In this document: piece after piece, positions 8,185 through 18,916 of the stretch | How positions within the stretch are numbered: the stretch's first letter is position 1 | Layout: every line of letters starts with the position of its first letter | Made by a program: the position numbers and the translations under genes | Assembly (NCBI GenBank): GCA_037129555.1 | Contig: JBAXUS010000040.1 | Coordinates: 1 to 38,795, forward strand | Length of the DNA stretch: 38,795 nt | DNA from: JANXLS01 sp037129555 | GTDB taxonomy: Bacteria; Planctomycetota; SZUA-567; H5-PLA8 | Direction: 5' to 3' | The notes under the pieces: generated by a model | Told to the model about the DNA's origin: nothing | The model's database searches: none | What the model saw: the letters and a program-made list of their open reading frames with translations, nothing else

Positions 8185-11100
8185 ATGGTCACGGGCCGGA
8201 ATATAGGTGGTTATCAAATTCTTGAAGAGCTGGGCCGTGGAGCCATGGGCGTGGTATTTAAAGCCCGCCAACTCTCCATGGACCGGATCGTTGCGATCAA
8301 ATTTTTACCCAAAAAGCTGGCGCAAGACGAGCGTATTGTCGCGCGTTTTTTGCGTGAAGCCCGCGCCGCCGGACAACTCGCGCACCCCAACATCGTCAGT
8401 GTTCACGAACTTGGTTTGGCCGACGGACTCCATTTCATCGCGATGGAATATGTCGACGGCAATTCGATCCAGAAAAAAATCAAGGATAAGGGCGCGTACA
8501 CCGAAAAGGACACGCTGGACATCGCCGGTCAAATCGCCGAAGCGCTGAAGATGGCGCACGGCAAGGGCATTCTGCATCGGGACATCAAGCCGGATAATTT
8601 TTTGATCGACAGCGCTGGACGTGTGCGTTTGGCCGATTTGGGACTGGCATTAATTCAAAGCACTCAAGACGGCGGATTGACACAGGACGGAACGACGCTC
8701 GGCACACCGCATTTCATGGCACCGGAGCAGTGCAGCGGCACCAACGTGGATGCGCGTAGCGATCTCTACAGTTTGGGCGCGTCGATGTTTGTGATGGCGA
8801 CCGGACGCACTCCTTATGAAGGGAACACAGCGGCGGCAGTCATGGTCAAAGTGTTGACCGAACTGCCCCAATCGGTGAAGAAAATCCGCGCGGATTTGTC
8901 GCCGGGATTCGTGGCGCTCGTCGAAAAAATGATGCATAAGGATCCGTCGAAGCGCTTTCAAGATGCGCAGTCGGCCGCTGATGCGATTCACCAATGTTTG
9001 AATGGAACATACAAAGCCGCAGCGGCTCCACGTAGCGCCGCACAGGGGAAATCGAGCACCACGAAGTCACCTGCGTCAACCTCGAAAGATCGCGACAAAG
9101 AGAAGGAAAAAGAGCAGGCTAGTAGTACAGAAAAGCCCGGCACACGCGCTCTTAAACCGGGCGAATCGAAGCTCATGCCGTTGCTATTAGGCGGGCTCGC
9201 TGCGGTTGTTTTTCTTGGTTTGTTGGTCTTCATGTCACGTAACAAGCAGACTGCTCCGGTCGTAAATCGCTCGACGGTCCCGGCTCAAACAGCCACTACG
9301 CCGACAGTGAAAAACACCTCCTCGGTTGCGTTGATCGAAAGCCATGCGCCGGTTATTGGGACAAAGCATCCCGACGAATCGCGTGTTCCCGCAGAGACAG
9401 AAAAGGACCGGCTCCTGTTTACGTTTTTGAGAAAACTGAGCACTGATTTTGAAACGGGAAAGATCAAGCCGAACGACGCCTATGCCCGGCTGAGCGAATT
9501 TCGAAAAGAGAACTTCAAGCTCTTGATGACCGCCGATCTGCTGCGCCGCCGCGTGAATAAACTCGAAGCGGACATCGCGCTGAAGTTGAAGCCGGTTGCT
9601 GATGACTGGAAAAAACTCGACGCCAAAGTGGACGCCGATTTGAAAGACGGCCGCATCGTTGACGCGCTCGCCAAATTGAGTGATTTCCAGACCGAAAACG
9701 CGGGAACGTCCGAAGCCGCGAAAGCCGCCGAACGCGTCGAAGCGCTGTGCTCGGGTGTACTGGCGAACGCGGATAAAATGGCTGACACAGGCCGCCTAAA
9801 AGAAGCGCGCGCACTGCTGTTCGGCGTAGTCAAATTGCCAGAGAAACAGGATGCCGCATTCAAAGCTGCGATAGCGGGATACGACGAACGCATCAAGCTT
9901 TTGCAAGAACTTACAGATTGTTATGCTCGTGCGGTTCAGAAAGCGTTGTACTACGACCCTGTGCCGAAGACACGGTTCCAGTTCCAGGAGGCGATGAAAT
10001 ATTGCAGGGAAGCGTCGAACAAGGCACGCAATGAAACCAGCAAAAAAGACCTCGCTGAATTGAGCGAAGTGTTCAAAATTGCTGAAAATGTGTTCTCATC
10101 CTTACGCTCTCAATTGGCCACGCAACCTGTTGACGTACCGAGTCTCGGGACATTCAAAAACGTAAAAATCACGCAATGGGATGATCGCGGTCTGACGTTT
10201 ATGCCGGACGGCTTTAAACAATTGCAATCATTTTATTGGGACCAGTTGTCCGCTCCTGAAGTTCTGTTCCAACTTGTAAAAGAAATGAAGAGCAAGGATC
10301 TCGACAAACCGCTCGCGCAGTGGGAACTGGGAGCGCTTGCATTGTGTTTGGGCAATCAAGCTGCAGCCGGAAAATGGATCCGTGAAGCGGTGAGTAAAGA
10401 CGAATCACCTTTAAAACCACAGGCCGCCGTCGCGTTGAAACTACTCAAACCCGTTGACCCAGCGACAGTCAAGCCGGACAAAGTCGAAGCCGTAGCGAAC
10501 TCCGGGACCACTGCGCTTGAAGACGACGCGTCAGCATTGTTCAAAGATTTGCAGGACGCCAAGAAGGCGGCGAATAAAGAAAAGCTCAAAGCGATCCGTG
10601 TCGATTTCGATGGAAAATTTGCCGGGACGGATTTTGTCAAAGCGCACAAAAAAGAGATCGACGACTTGCTCGGAGCGCCAGCGGTGGCTGTTGTCGAAAC
10701 GCCCAAACCCGTCACGCCCGACAAACCGAAAGTTGAAGCACTGCCGAATGACGAACAAGAAGCGCAAAATTATCTGAAGCAATATGGCTGGACTGAAATC
10801 ATTGGGACGTGGACACTGGATAAAAAGGCGAACGCATTCCGGGTCGACGGCGTGGCTGAAGTGGTCAACCCAGCTCTGGAAGGTGACGTGTCGCTGCGTT
10901 TTCAATTGCTGAAACCTGACGCAAAAGTACGCGTGTTGATGCGTGTCGAAAAGACGCTGGTGGCTGATCGATTCCTGGGATTCGGTGGAAAAACGAGTTT
11001 AGGATTCGGCGCGGATTTTGGCTGGGATCAGGCGTTTGTTTACATGGACTATCAGACTAAAAAAGGCGCCAGCAAAGATCCGGTTCAATACGGTGGTGCG

Positions 11101-11283
11101 CTAAAAGTCGATCAACGCCCGATCCATGCGATCGAAGTCGGCATCCACGGACCGAAAATGACGGTGTGGGTCGACGGCAGGGAAAGCAATACGACAGGCG
11201 ATGCCCGGGCCACCGGTGACACGCGCGTGATCATCAACGGGCCGGTACTGGTCTACATTATCAAAGTCACCAAGTCGAAATAG
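8185..11283 (+). CDS. Transmembrane Ser/Thr protein kinase (PknB-like) with large ectodomain
   Basis: A 1032-residue Hanks-type kinase. The kinase domain spans about 8-272: Gly loop ELGRGAMGVV (15-24), catalytic Lys39 in VAIKF, HRDIKPDN with Asp133, DLG (151-153) replacing DFG, and APE at 179-181. The catalytic set is complete, so it should be active. A Lys/Ser/Thr-rich juxtamembrane stretch (275-329) precedes one transmembrane helix at about 331-350. Outside are a helical, Lys/Glu/Ala-rich region (about 390-800) and a C-terminal beta-rich domain (about 859-1030) starting YGWTEIIGTW. That domain resembles the end of the secreted TPR protein at 18917 and, loosely, DUF1080/concanavalin-like folds. 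There are no PASTA repeats. It probably senses an envelope or polysaccharide signal; the substrate is unknown. GAGG lies 12 bases before the ATG. It is divergent from aroC, with a 284-base gap. Confidence 0.93.
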   Translation: MVTGRNIGGYQILEELGRGAMGVVFKARQLSMDRIVAIKFLPKKLAQDERIVARFLREARAAGQLAHPNIVSVHELGLADGLHFIAMEYVDGNSIQKKIKDKGAYTEKDTLDIAGQIAEALKMAHGKGILHRDIKPDNFLIDSAGRVRLADLGLALIQSTQDGGLTQDGTTLGTPHFMAPEQCSGTNVDARSDLYSLGASMFVMATGRTPYEGNTAAAVMVKVLTELPQSVKKIRADLSPGFVALVEKMMHKDPSKRFQDAQSAADAIHQCLNGTYKAAAAPRSAAQGKSSTTKSPASTSKDRDKEKEKEQASSTEKPGTRALKPGESKLMPLLLGGLAAVVFLGLLVFMSRNKQTAPVVNRSTVPAQTATTPTVKNTSSVALIESHAPVIGTKHPDESRVPAETEKDRLLFTFLRKLSTDFETGKIKPNDAYARLSEFRKENFKLLMTADLLRRRVNKLEADIALKLKPVADDWKKLDAKVDADLKDGRIVDALAKLSDFQTENAGTSEAAKAAERVEALCSGVLANADKMADTGRLKEARALLFGVVKLPEKQDAAFKAAIAGYDERIKLLQELTDCYARAVQKALYYDPVPKTRFQFQEAMKYCREASNKARNETSKKDLAELSEVFKIAENVFSSLRSQLATQPVDVPSLGTFKNVKITQWDDRGLTFMPDGFKQLQSFYWDQLSAPEVLFQLVKEMKSKDLDKPLAQWELGALALCLGNQAAAGKWIREAVSKDESPLKPQAAVALKLLKPVDPATVKPDKVEAVANSGTTALEDDASALFKDLQDAKKAANKEKLKAIRVDFDGKFAGTDFVKAHKKEIDDLLGAPAVAVVETPKPVTPDKPKVEALPNDEQEAQNYLKQYGWTEIIGTWTLDKKANAFRVDGVAEVVNPALEGDVSLRFQLLKPDAKVRVLMRVEKTLVADRFLGFGGKTSLGFGADFGWDQAFVYMDYQTKKGASKDPVQYGGALKVDQRPIHAIEVGIHGPKMTVWVDGRESNTTGDARATGDTRVIINGPVLVYIIKVTKSK

Positions 11284-11307
11284 CGTTTTTACGTCATACG
11301 TGGAAAC

Positions 11308-12378
11308 TCAACCTTTGTACGTGATCACATCGCCGGTGTAGATTGCACTGGGCATGACTTCGCATTCGGCCCAGCATCCGGAACACGCGTCCACCCAGTC
11401 GCGTGATTCTTTCGTTTTTCCTCCGTACCACACGTCATCGAAAGACTGCGTCACAAGATTGCCCACTTTTTCCGTGTTGAATTGGCAGACCGGAACGCTT
11501 CCGTCAGGCAGCAGGCGGATGTGGCTTCTCAATGCGACGCACGACGGATGCGGCAGCGGATTGGGATTGTTTTCAAGGCGGGCGAGCAGGCCCTGCAGAT
11601 AGTAACGCTTGCCGATTCGCAACATCCGGTCCTTTAATCGAGGCAAGTTTTCGATCAGACGTTTCACGAAACCAATCGAGTCCGCGTTCTTCAATTTCGG
11701 ATGGAGGGGGTAGCCGGGCTGGATCAAGTCTTCCGCTTTGGTGCCGAAGCGTTTGGCTCCGTACATCGCCGAGTCGGAATAGGCGAGGACGACGTGAACG
11801 TCCACACCAAGCGGTTCGAAGCGGGCACATAGTGCTTCGTGGCTGGCCATGGATTCTTCAGAAATGACCGTATGATTGATGCTCACTGCGATACCGCCTC
11901 CGCGCAATTTCGAGAGCCAGCGCACCGACTTTTCAGCGAGTTCAAACGTCACGTCCTGACCTCGATTGGCATCATGTTCGGATTCAAGGCCATCAAACGA
12001 AATCATGAAGCGGAGTTTTTTCGGATTGTGAAACTGGCGCGTAAAATCAAGAATGCGTTCGGGGAATGAACCGTTGGTGGTGATATGCACTACGCCGGGA
12101 TTGGATTCCGCATCAACGGCTTCCGCGAGTTCTAAAAAATCATCGCGCAGGAATGGTTCGCCTCCGCTCAGGCGGACGACATCGAGCGGTCCGATTTTTT
12201 GGAAGACCATTCGTACCTGTTCGGGGCTCATCTCCGTCCCCGGTTTCATGCGCCACGAATCACACATTCCACAGCGCGCGTTGCAGCGGAAATTGACGAG
12301 GTAGGTACACCAACTGGGTTTGGTCACGCGGCCCAAATGGTGGGCGGCAACGGTCAGCGGATAGTGGGCCAGTCTCAT
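11308..12378 (-). CDS. Radical SAM protein with SPASM-like C-terminus
   Basis: A 356-residue radical S-adenosylmethionine enzyme. The [4Fe-4S] motif is CNARCGMC (Cys32, Cys36, Cys39), followed by the SGGEP SAM-binding motif. The C-terminal ~80 residues carry several further cysteines (PSCVALR, VPVCQFN, CSGCWAEC) around a VGNLVTQSFDDVW pattern, typical of SPASM/twitch domains that bind auxiliary clusters. SPASM proteins modify peptides or small molecules; the substrate here is unknown. The start at 12378 is chosen because its ATG overlaps the TGA of the upstream glycosyltransferase gene in an ATGA, implying translational coupling; a longer in-frame ORF reaching 12432 would overlap that gene by 58 bases. 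The pair suggests a shared glycolipid, glycan or natural-product pathway. Confidence 0.88.
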   Translation of the reverse strand: MRLAHYPLTVAAHHLGRVTKPSWCTYLVNFRCNARCGMCDSWRMKPGTEMSPEQVRMVFQKIGPLDVVRLSGGEPFLRDDFLELAEAVDAESNPGVVHITTNGSFPERILDFTRQFHNPKKLRFMISFDGLESEHDANRGQDVTFELAEKSVRWLSKLRGGGIAVSINHTVISEESMASHEALCARFEPLGVDVHVVLAYSDSAMYGAKRFGTKAEDLIQPGYPLHPKLKNADSIGFVKRLIENLPRLKDRMLRIGKRYYLQGLLARLENNPNPLPHPSCVALRSHIRLLPDGSVPVCQFNTEKVGNLVTQSFDDVWYGGKTKESRDWVDACSGCWAECEVMPSAIYTGDVITYKG

Positions 12379-13505
12379 AATGGTATGGGGACCTCGTCTG
12401 GCGCAAGCGCAGGTTGATGTTGTACGGACCACGACGGAACCAGCTCGTGGAAAAACTGGTCGAGCACCGTCAAGGCTTCCTTCAACCCATCGCGGACATG
12501 GGGCTTGAGATTGTTTCGTAATTCATCGATGCGTTCGACATAGTTGCGCAAATGCGTGATCGAGAAACTGCGCGGATCGACGCGGATGCCGATGCCGAGC
12601 CGCTCGACCGCTAGCGCGTTCATGCGCTGTTCAACGCACGATTCCGGCAAGACCAGCACCGGCTTGCCCAAAAAAATAGACTCACCGATCAGCTGGTTGC
12701 CAGCGGTGCTGATTACCGCGCGGCAACTGGCGAGATCTTCAAGGAACGGCAGATTACTCGGTGGCATGAAACTCAACCGGCCTTGCCACCCGCGCTTTTC
12801 AGTGCCATAAATGTGGACCGGCAAACCGATGGCGTCGAGCGTGTTGATCAACTCGTGATGCAACTGGTCCTGGCCCCGGTTCAGATACACGAGCAGGTGT
12901 GAACCGATGGTAGGCACCACTTCACGAACCGTCTGACGTGGCAGTGTTCCGATCACGCGTACTCCCGGTCGGCTTGGAGGCGCGTCATAGAAACTCGAAA
13001 TGAGTATCCGGTCAGGCTGGCCCATCAACGTGCGGTAGCATGTCGTGTCCAGACATGCTTTGATCCGGTCTAAAAGATCGAGTTCAGGTATGCAATACGC
13101 CATGATTCCGATGTGGTCGAAACCGATGCGCGGAATTTTCAAACTGGCGGCGACGTGATGCGTCCAAGTTTCGGCATCCGAAATAACAATATCCGGCGCG
13201 AATTCCTCGACGATCTCACGGACCATCGTGAATGTTGGGCCGTTGCAGAACAGATCGACTGCGGCAGGAAAATTGCGGCGAATTGTTGCGAAATTTGAGC
13301 GCTTGCGCTGGCCATTGGACGTCGCGCGGTAAGCGAATCCGAGCGTGGGAATTCTGACGACCTGGTACTCCGCTGTAAACGCAGGATAAGCGTCGCCGCC
13401 AGCGAGCACGAGGAGCTGATGCTGTTTTGCAAGCTCCGGAAGGACCGCCAATGTGCGCGTGGCGTGACCGCGACCATAGCCATTCACTCCATACAGAATG
13501 CGCAT
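12375..13505 (-). CDS. Glycosyltransferase-like protein, MJ1255/VC2487 family
   Basis: A 376-residue GT-B-fold protein. The N-terminus MRILYGVNGYGRGHATR has the glycine-rich nucleotide-sugar transferase signature with His14, as in the MJ1255 family and MurG/UGT relatives. The C-terminal half has the donor-binding pattern: STAGNQLIGESIFLGKPVLV, then an EQ-N-A pair (EQRMNALAVERLGIG). Members are thought to be UDP-sugar transferases of unknown acceptor. I start at the ATG at 13505 because GAGG lies nine bases upstream and the Rossmann strand begins immediately; a longer ORF to 13550 adds an unconvincing Arg-rich leader. The 3' end overlaps the radical SAM gene by four bases (ATGA), so both are almost certainly one operon. 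No membrane span is seen, so it is probably cytoplasmic or peripheral. Confidence 0.85.
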   Translation of the reverse strand: MRILYGVNGYGRGHATRTLAVLPELAKQHQLLVLAGGDAYPAFTAEYQVVRIPTLGFAYRATSNGQRKRSNFATIRRNFPAAVDLFCNGPTFTMVREIVEEFAPDIVISDAETWTHHVAASLKIPRIGFDHIGIMAYCIPELDLLDRIKACLDTTCYRTLMGQPDRILISSFYDAPPSRPGVRVIGTLPRQTVREVVPTIGSHLLVYLNRGQDQLHHELINTLDAIGLPVHIYGTEKRGWQGRLSFMPPSNLPFLEDLASCRAVISTAGNQLIGESIFLGKPVLVLPESCVEQRMNALAVERLGIGIRVDPRSFSITHLRNYVERIDELRNNLKPHVRDGLKEALTVLDQFFHELVPSWSVQHQPALAPDEVPIPL

Positions 13506-13884
13506 GTAAGCTGCCCTCGTCCGAACACAAACCGCATTGCGTGAGGGCAATGGATTTGGAAGGTGTGGTTGAAAAGGTGTGCCCTATTGTCGCGGATAGA
13601 TGTGTGGATTTAACACACGACTCGGTTAAGAATTCGTTAGAACTTGGATGACTAATGCCGTTATGTGCACTCGTGGACATTTTTTATTCGAAGAATCGAT
13701 TAATTCACCGAAAACAAGCTTCCTGACGGAGCGTTCGGAATTAACATGCGCATGCTTCAGCACTAAAATTATTTTCCGATTGAAGAACGTTTTGACTCGA
13801 ACGTCAAGACGCGCGACATGAATCCATACAGGCTCGAATTGTCTGTGCGTGCCGTCAACATTCCGAACACGAAGGAGAGTGACC
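13506..13884. other. Divergent intergenic region
   Basis: About 380 bases between the divergent glycosyltransferase and papain-like protease genes, so it should hold both promoters. Visible are TTGACT at 13792 as a possible -35 box without a good -10, and a small TGTGT/ACACA hairpin near 13600. No ORF here has credible composition. Confidence 0.4.
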
Positions 13885-15672
<1,788 letters not shown>

Positions 15673-15695
15673 TTAATCGTCGAGATGGCTTGGGT

Positions 15696-15728
15696 CCCTG
15701 CGCACTTAAACGGTGCGCAGGGCCTTTT
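15696..15728 (+). terminator. Rho-independent terminator after the protease gene
   Basis: A perfect 10-bp stem, CCCTGCGCAC (15696-15705) with GTGCGCAGGG (15713-15722), and a 7-base loop, followed by CC and five T. It lies about 24 bases after the protease stop codon. Confidence 0.93.
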
Positions 15729-15961
15729 TATTGAGTTCCAAAATCTCCTGCCTGACACACTCTGCTCGACTCAACGTTAGAACTGGCTGTTCAATTGCTT
15801 TAAATTTAATCAGTGAATGTTAAGCGCACTCGGTTGGCAAAATTTGCGCATAGAAAGGGTTGTTTTTGAAATAATCGCGGAATTTTGATCAGCTTCATGT
15901 GCCGTTTGTCGTCACTACTAATGGACGGAGATTTTGGGCGTCGGACTCGAAGGGGTACATC

Positions 15962-16495
15962 ATGAAGAAAGCCATGTTGCTCTCGCTCGTGTTGTTCACT
16001 GCCATGTCTGTTCGTGCAGCATCCTTGGAATTGGGTCGCGCCGCTGACCTCACCGCGCTCAAAGACAAACTCAAAGCCGGAGTCGTTCAAACTCTGTATT
16101 ACACCGACGAGGAACTTTCGCCGACGCTCCTGGCGCTCATTGAAACGCGCGGCAACGATGACGTGCTCATTGATGTGTACCGCTCGCTGGATGACGAAGA
16201 AATCTATCTTCGACACACGATTTTGATTGCATTAATCAAGAAACAGCAACGCGATTTGTATAATTCCGGCGACAGCGAGAACGCGCAGGACTTGCTTGTT
16301 AGTGCGTTAAAAGACGATCATTTTTGGATCCGCACGGAAGCGGCGTGGGGCTTGCGATTCTTCGGAGAAGCCTCGCTGGTCCGTCCCGTTCTACCGCTGC
16401 TGGAAGACGATTCCGATTACGTCCGAAAGGAAGCGCGCGAGACGCTGATGGAATTGTACGAGTTGTATCAGGACCGGAATGACAACGTGTTTTAA
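15962..16495 (+). CDS. Small secreted HEAT-repeat protein
   Basis: A 177-residue protein with a clear signal peptide (residues 1-20, MKKAMLLSLVLFTAM... ending VRAA). The ATG at 15962 is chosen over upstream in-frame codons because AAGGGG lies six bases before it and because the signal peptide starts there. The mature part is helical with two or three HEAT-like units, e.g. LDDEEIYLRHTILIALI, KDDHFWIRTEAAWGLRFFG and EDDSDYVRKEARETLMELY. It is probably a periplasmic protein-protein interaction module; no enzymatic motif is seen. The stop overlaps that of convergent scpA: the palindrome TTAA at 16492-16495 serves both genes. Confidence 0.78.
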   Translation: MKKAMLLSLVLFTAMSVRAASLELGRAADLTALKDKLKAGVVQTLYYTDEELSPTLLALIETRGNDDVLIDVYRSLDDEEIYLRHTILIALIKKQQRDLYNSGDSENAQDLLVSALKDDHFWIRTEAAWGLRFFGEASLVRPVLPLLEDDSDYVRKEARETLMELYELYQDRNDNVF

Positions 16496-17778
16496 TGCGC
16501 GTCGTCCTGGGGTGTCGCAGGAGATTCTTCGGTTGCTTGAGGCACGGCATCTGGTTGCGGCTCAGATGACACGTCGGGGTCCAGTTGCGGGACCTCTTCT
16601 GGGACGGGCGGCGAGTCGTCGTCGCGAACGCGGCCTTCCCGGCTCTGCTCGAATCGCTCGCTGATCGCGTCGGCTGCTGCGAGAATCGCGTCGATGCGGC
16701 GACCGATTTCCAATTCTTCCGCGTCGATTTCTTCGACGTCTTCCGGACGAACAAGGCCTTCGAATTTTGGGCGTGTCTGCCCGCGCTTGCGATTGAATTG
16801 AACTTTCTCGCCTTCGGGATCAAGTCCCTGCGCGACAAGTTCGTCGTTGCGGGCCTTGGCTTCCAGCACCTCGCGCTCGGCGGATTCGGCGGCTTCGATG
16901 TCGAGTTGTGACTCAGCGTCCGGCGCGTTGGGATCACGCGAGTTCACGTCGAAGTTTCCAAACTTTTCAGTTTGAACCACGCGGATTGAACGTCGTCGCA
17001 CGAGTTCGAGCAGTGCGAAAAATGTAGCTGCGATGTCCGCGCGATTGAACGGGTCGAGCACCAATTCAACGAAGCGCGCGAACGGGCGTGTCCGCAGCAT
17101 TTTCTCGATGCGCTTGATGCGGTCTTCGATCGATTCGGTGTCGAGAACAATGTTGCGCGGCTGCTGCGCGAGCACAGCTTTCATCACGCGTTCATAGGAC
17201 GCGAACATGCCGTAGAGATCGACGTTGACGAGGGCCTCGCGGGCGAGCGAGCGCTCAGCTTCGGCGGATTCGGCCAGGGTCGGAACCGGTTCGGGAATGT
17301 CGTCAGCCATGCCGCGCGGGTGATGGCATTGCCACCATTCGGCGACCAATTCGAGCGCCCGGGCCTGATCCTTCAAGCGCCGGTATTCGAGCAACTGCCG
17401 CACGAGTTCACTGCGCGGGTCTTCGATGATGTCTTCTTCATCTTCCGCCACTTCCTGGACTGGAAGAAGCTCGCGGCTTTTGATTTCCATCAACGTCACG
17501 GCCATAACGAGGAATTCGCCGGCGAGCTGCAAATCCCACTGGCCGGCCTGGTCCATGAATTGCAAATACTGGTCGAGCACTTTGGCGATGGAAATGTCCG
17601 CGATCTCGACTTCGTTTTCTTTGATCAGATACAAGAGCAAATCGAGCGGGCCATGGAAGGATTCGAGCTGTGCCGAAAAATCGATACGATTGCTTACGGA
17701 CGTGCGCGATGTGGGCGCAACAGGCGGAGGGATGGCCGCATCCGGCGTGATAGCATTCTGATTCGACTCTTCAGGCAT
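16492..17778 (-). CDS. scpA: Segregation and condensation protein A, with long C-terminal extension
   Basis: The kleisin subunit of the SMC-ScpAB condensin that organises and segregates chromosomes. The N-terminal kleisin signature is clear: FHGPLDLLLYLIKENEVEI (41-59), then DISIAKVLDQYLQFM, LAGEFLVMAVTLMEIKSRELLP, and PRSELVRQLLEYRRLKDQA. The C-terminal winged-helix part is at about 230-278 (DPFNRADIAATFFALLELV, then EKFGNFDV), where typical ScpA proteins of about 250 residues end. Here about 150 further residues follow: a helical segment (290-315) and a Glu/Pro/Asp-rich acidic tail (340-428). A 30-residue disordered leader precedes the fold. No scpB or smc gene is adjacent. It is last in a probable minus-strand operon after the nucleotidyltransferase, with a 92-base gap. 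Confidence 0.93.
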   Translation of the reverse strand: MPEESNQNAITPDAAIPPPVAPTSRTSVSNRIDFSAQLESFHGPLDLLLYLIKENEVEIADISIAKVLDQYLQFMDQAGQWDLQLAGEFLVMAVTLMEIKSRELLPVQEVAEDEEDIIEDPRSELVRQLLEYRRLKDQARALELVAEWWQCHHPRGMADDIPEPVPTLAESAEAERSLAREALVNVDLYGMFASYERVMKAVLAQQPRNIVLDTESIEDRIKRIEKMLRTRPFARFVELVLDPFNRADIAATFFALLELVRRRSIRVVQTEKFGNFDVNSRDPNAPDAESQLDIEAAESAEREVLEAKARNDELVAQGLDPEGEKVQFNRKRGQTRPKFEGLVRPEDVEEIDAEELEIGRRIDAILAAADAISERFEQSREGRVRDDDSPPVPEEVPQLDPDVSSEPQPDAVPQATEESPATPQDDAH

Positions 17779-17870
17779 AGCACTAAGATAAACGGTTTAA
17801 CGAAAACTTCAATGAAAGGGGAAAAGTGACGCAAAAGGTTTATCGGATTGAGTCAGTGGCAGACGGGATG

Positions 17871-18911
17871 TCATACGCCGAATTGTTTTTGAGACCAGGT
17901 TTTCGTGAGCTTCAATTTTCGGAGGAGGCCTTTTGGGAGGGCGCTGAGGGCGCTGAATTCGTCCCAGGACGAGTCGAGGCATTTGAGTTTGAAGGTGAAC
18001 GAGTAGCGCCATTGACGGTGTTTGTCGGCGCTCCATAATTGTTGGCCACTGAGCGCGTTGAGCAACCAATCGCGGCGCGCGTGCGAGGGTTCGAGGCGCG
18101 TCATAAAGTCGGGATTCGTGGGCGCTTTTAAGTGCATGGATGCGAGTGTGAATCCGAGCCACATGCCGGTGCGGACGTGACTGCTTTGGGCGCGGTCTGC
18201 CGCTGCGGACCAATCCAATTTCTGTCGTGCGAGCTGCGCGAAATCGGCGACGAGCATCAACGGTTGCGCGGCTTTGCGGGGCATGTTCGCGGCGGCGAGA
18301 AGCAGCGTGTCTTCTGCGCTGGGAACGCGAATGCCATTGACGGTCTGGGCGCGAGACAGAATGTCGCAGATTGAAATGCGCACGGGCGCTTGCAAGCCAT
18401 CGTCGCCAGTGAATGACCAATGTAAATCGATCTGCACCGGAAATCCCGGCAACCGTTCGCGTGCGTAACTGCATTCGATCGGGTTCGACAAGCTCTTTGG
18501 ATCGCGCTCGTAGCCGTGTGCGCGGAGCACCTCGTCGGCTGCTTTGAGCGCGGCCGGCTCGATCAGGACGTCGAGATCAACGAATGGGCGGAGTGCGGGG
18601 CGGGCGTAGACGGTGAGCGCGAGAGCCAAGCCTTTGGCGAAGACGGCGTCAACGCGGGCCGCTTGAAACGCAGCGCTCAATTCGGCTGCGGCTTTGACGT
18701 GAACGCCCGCGTTCAACGCGAGATCCATCGCGATGTCGTTCCACTCGTCAGGAATAATGGCATGGTGTTTTTGCAACGCATCGTGGACGAGCGCGATCAG
18801 TCCATGATCGCCCGCGAGCGTCAGCAGCGGCTCCAGGCGCTCAGGGGAATAATTCGCGCCCGGAAAGTCGTTCAGGATGTCGAAGAGTAGCGAGACATCG
18901 GACGTCGCCAT
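17871..18911 (-). CDS. Nucleotidyltransferase-fold protein, NTP_transf_5 family
   Basis: A 346-residue cytoplasmic protein. Residues about 70-200 fit the uncharacterised nucleotidyltransferase family (NTP_transf_5): an FAKGLAL strand-turn with Lys93-Gly94, then RPFVDLDVLIEP giving the paired metal-binding Asp112 and Asp114, and a third acidic strand VQIDLHWSF. The flanking regions are helical. The Asp pair is kept, so nucleotidyl transfer is plausible, but no substrate is known for the family. Relatives often neighbour lasso-peptide, exopolysaccharide or PqqD-type genes; none is seen here. The gene begins five bases after the stop of the secreted TPR protein gene upstream on the minus strand, so co-transcription is likely. 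Confidence 0.8.
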   Translation of the reverse strand: MATSDVSLLFDILNDFPGANYSPERLEPLLTLAGDHGLIALVHDALQKHHAIIPDEWNDIAMDLALNAGVHVKAAAELSAAFQAARVDAVFAKGLALALTVYARPALRPFVDLDVLIEPAALKAADEVLRAHGYERDPKSLSNPIECSYARERLPGFPVQIDLHWSFTGDDGLQAPVRISICDILSRAQTVNGIRVPSAEDTLLLAAANMPRKAAQPLMLVADFAQLARQKLDWSAAADRAQSSHVRTGMWLGFTLASMHLKAPTNPDFMTRLEPSHARRDWLLNALSGQQLWSADKHRQWRYSFTFKLKCLDSSWDEFSALSALPKGLLRKLKLTKTWSQKQFGV

Positions 18912-18916
18912 CGTGT

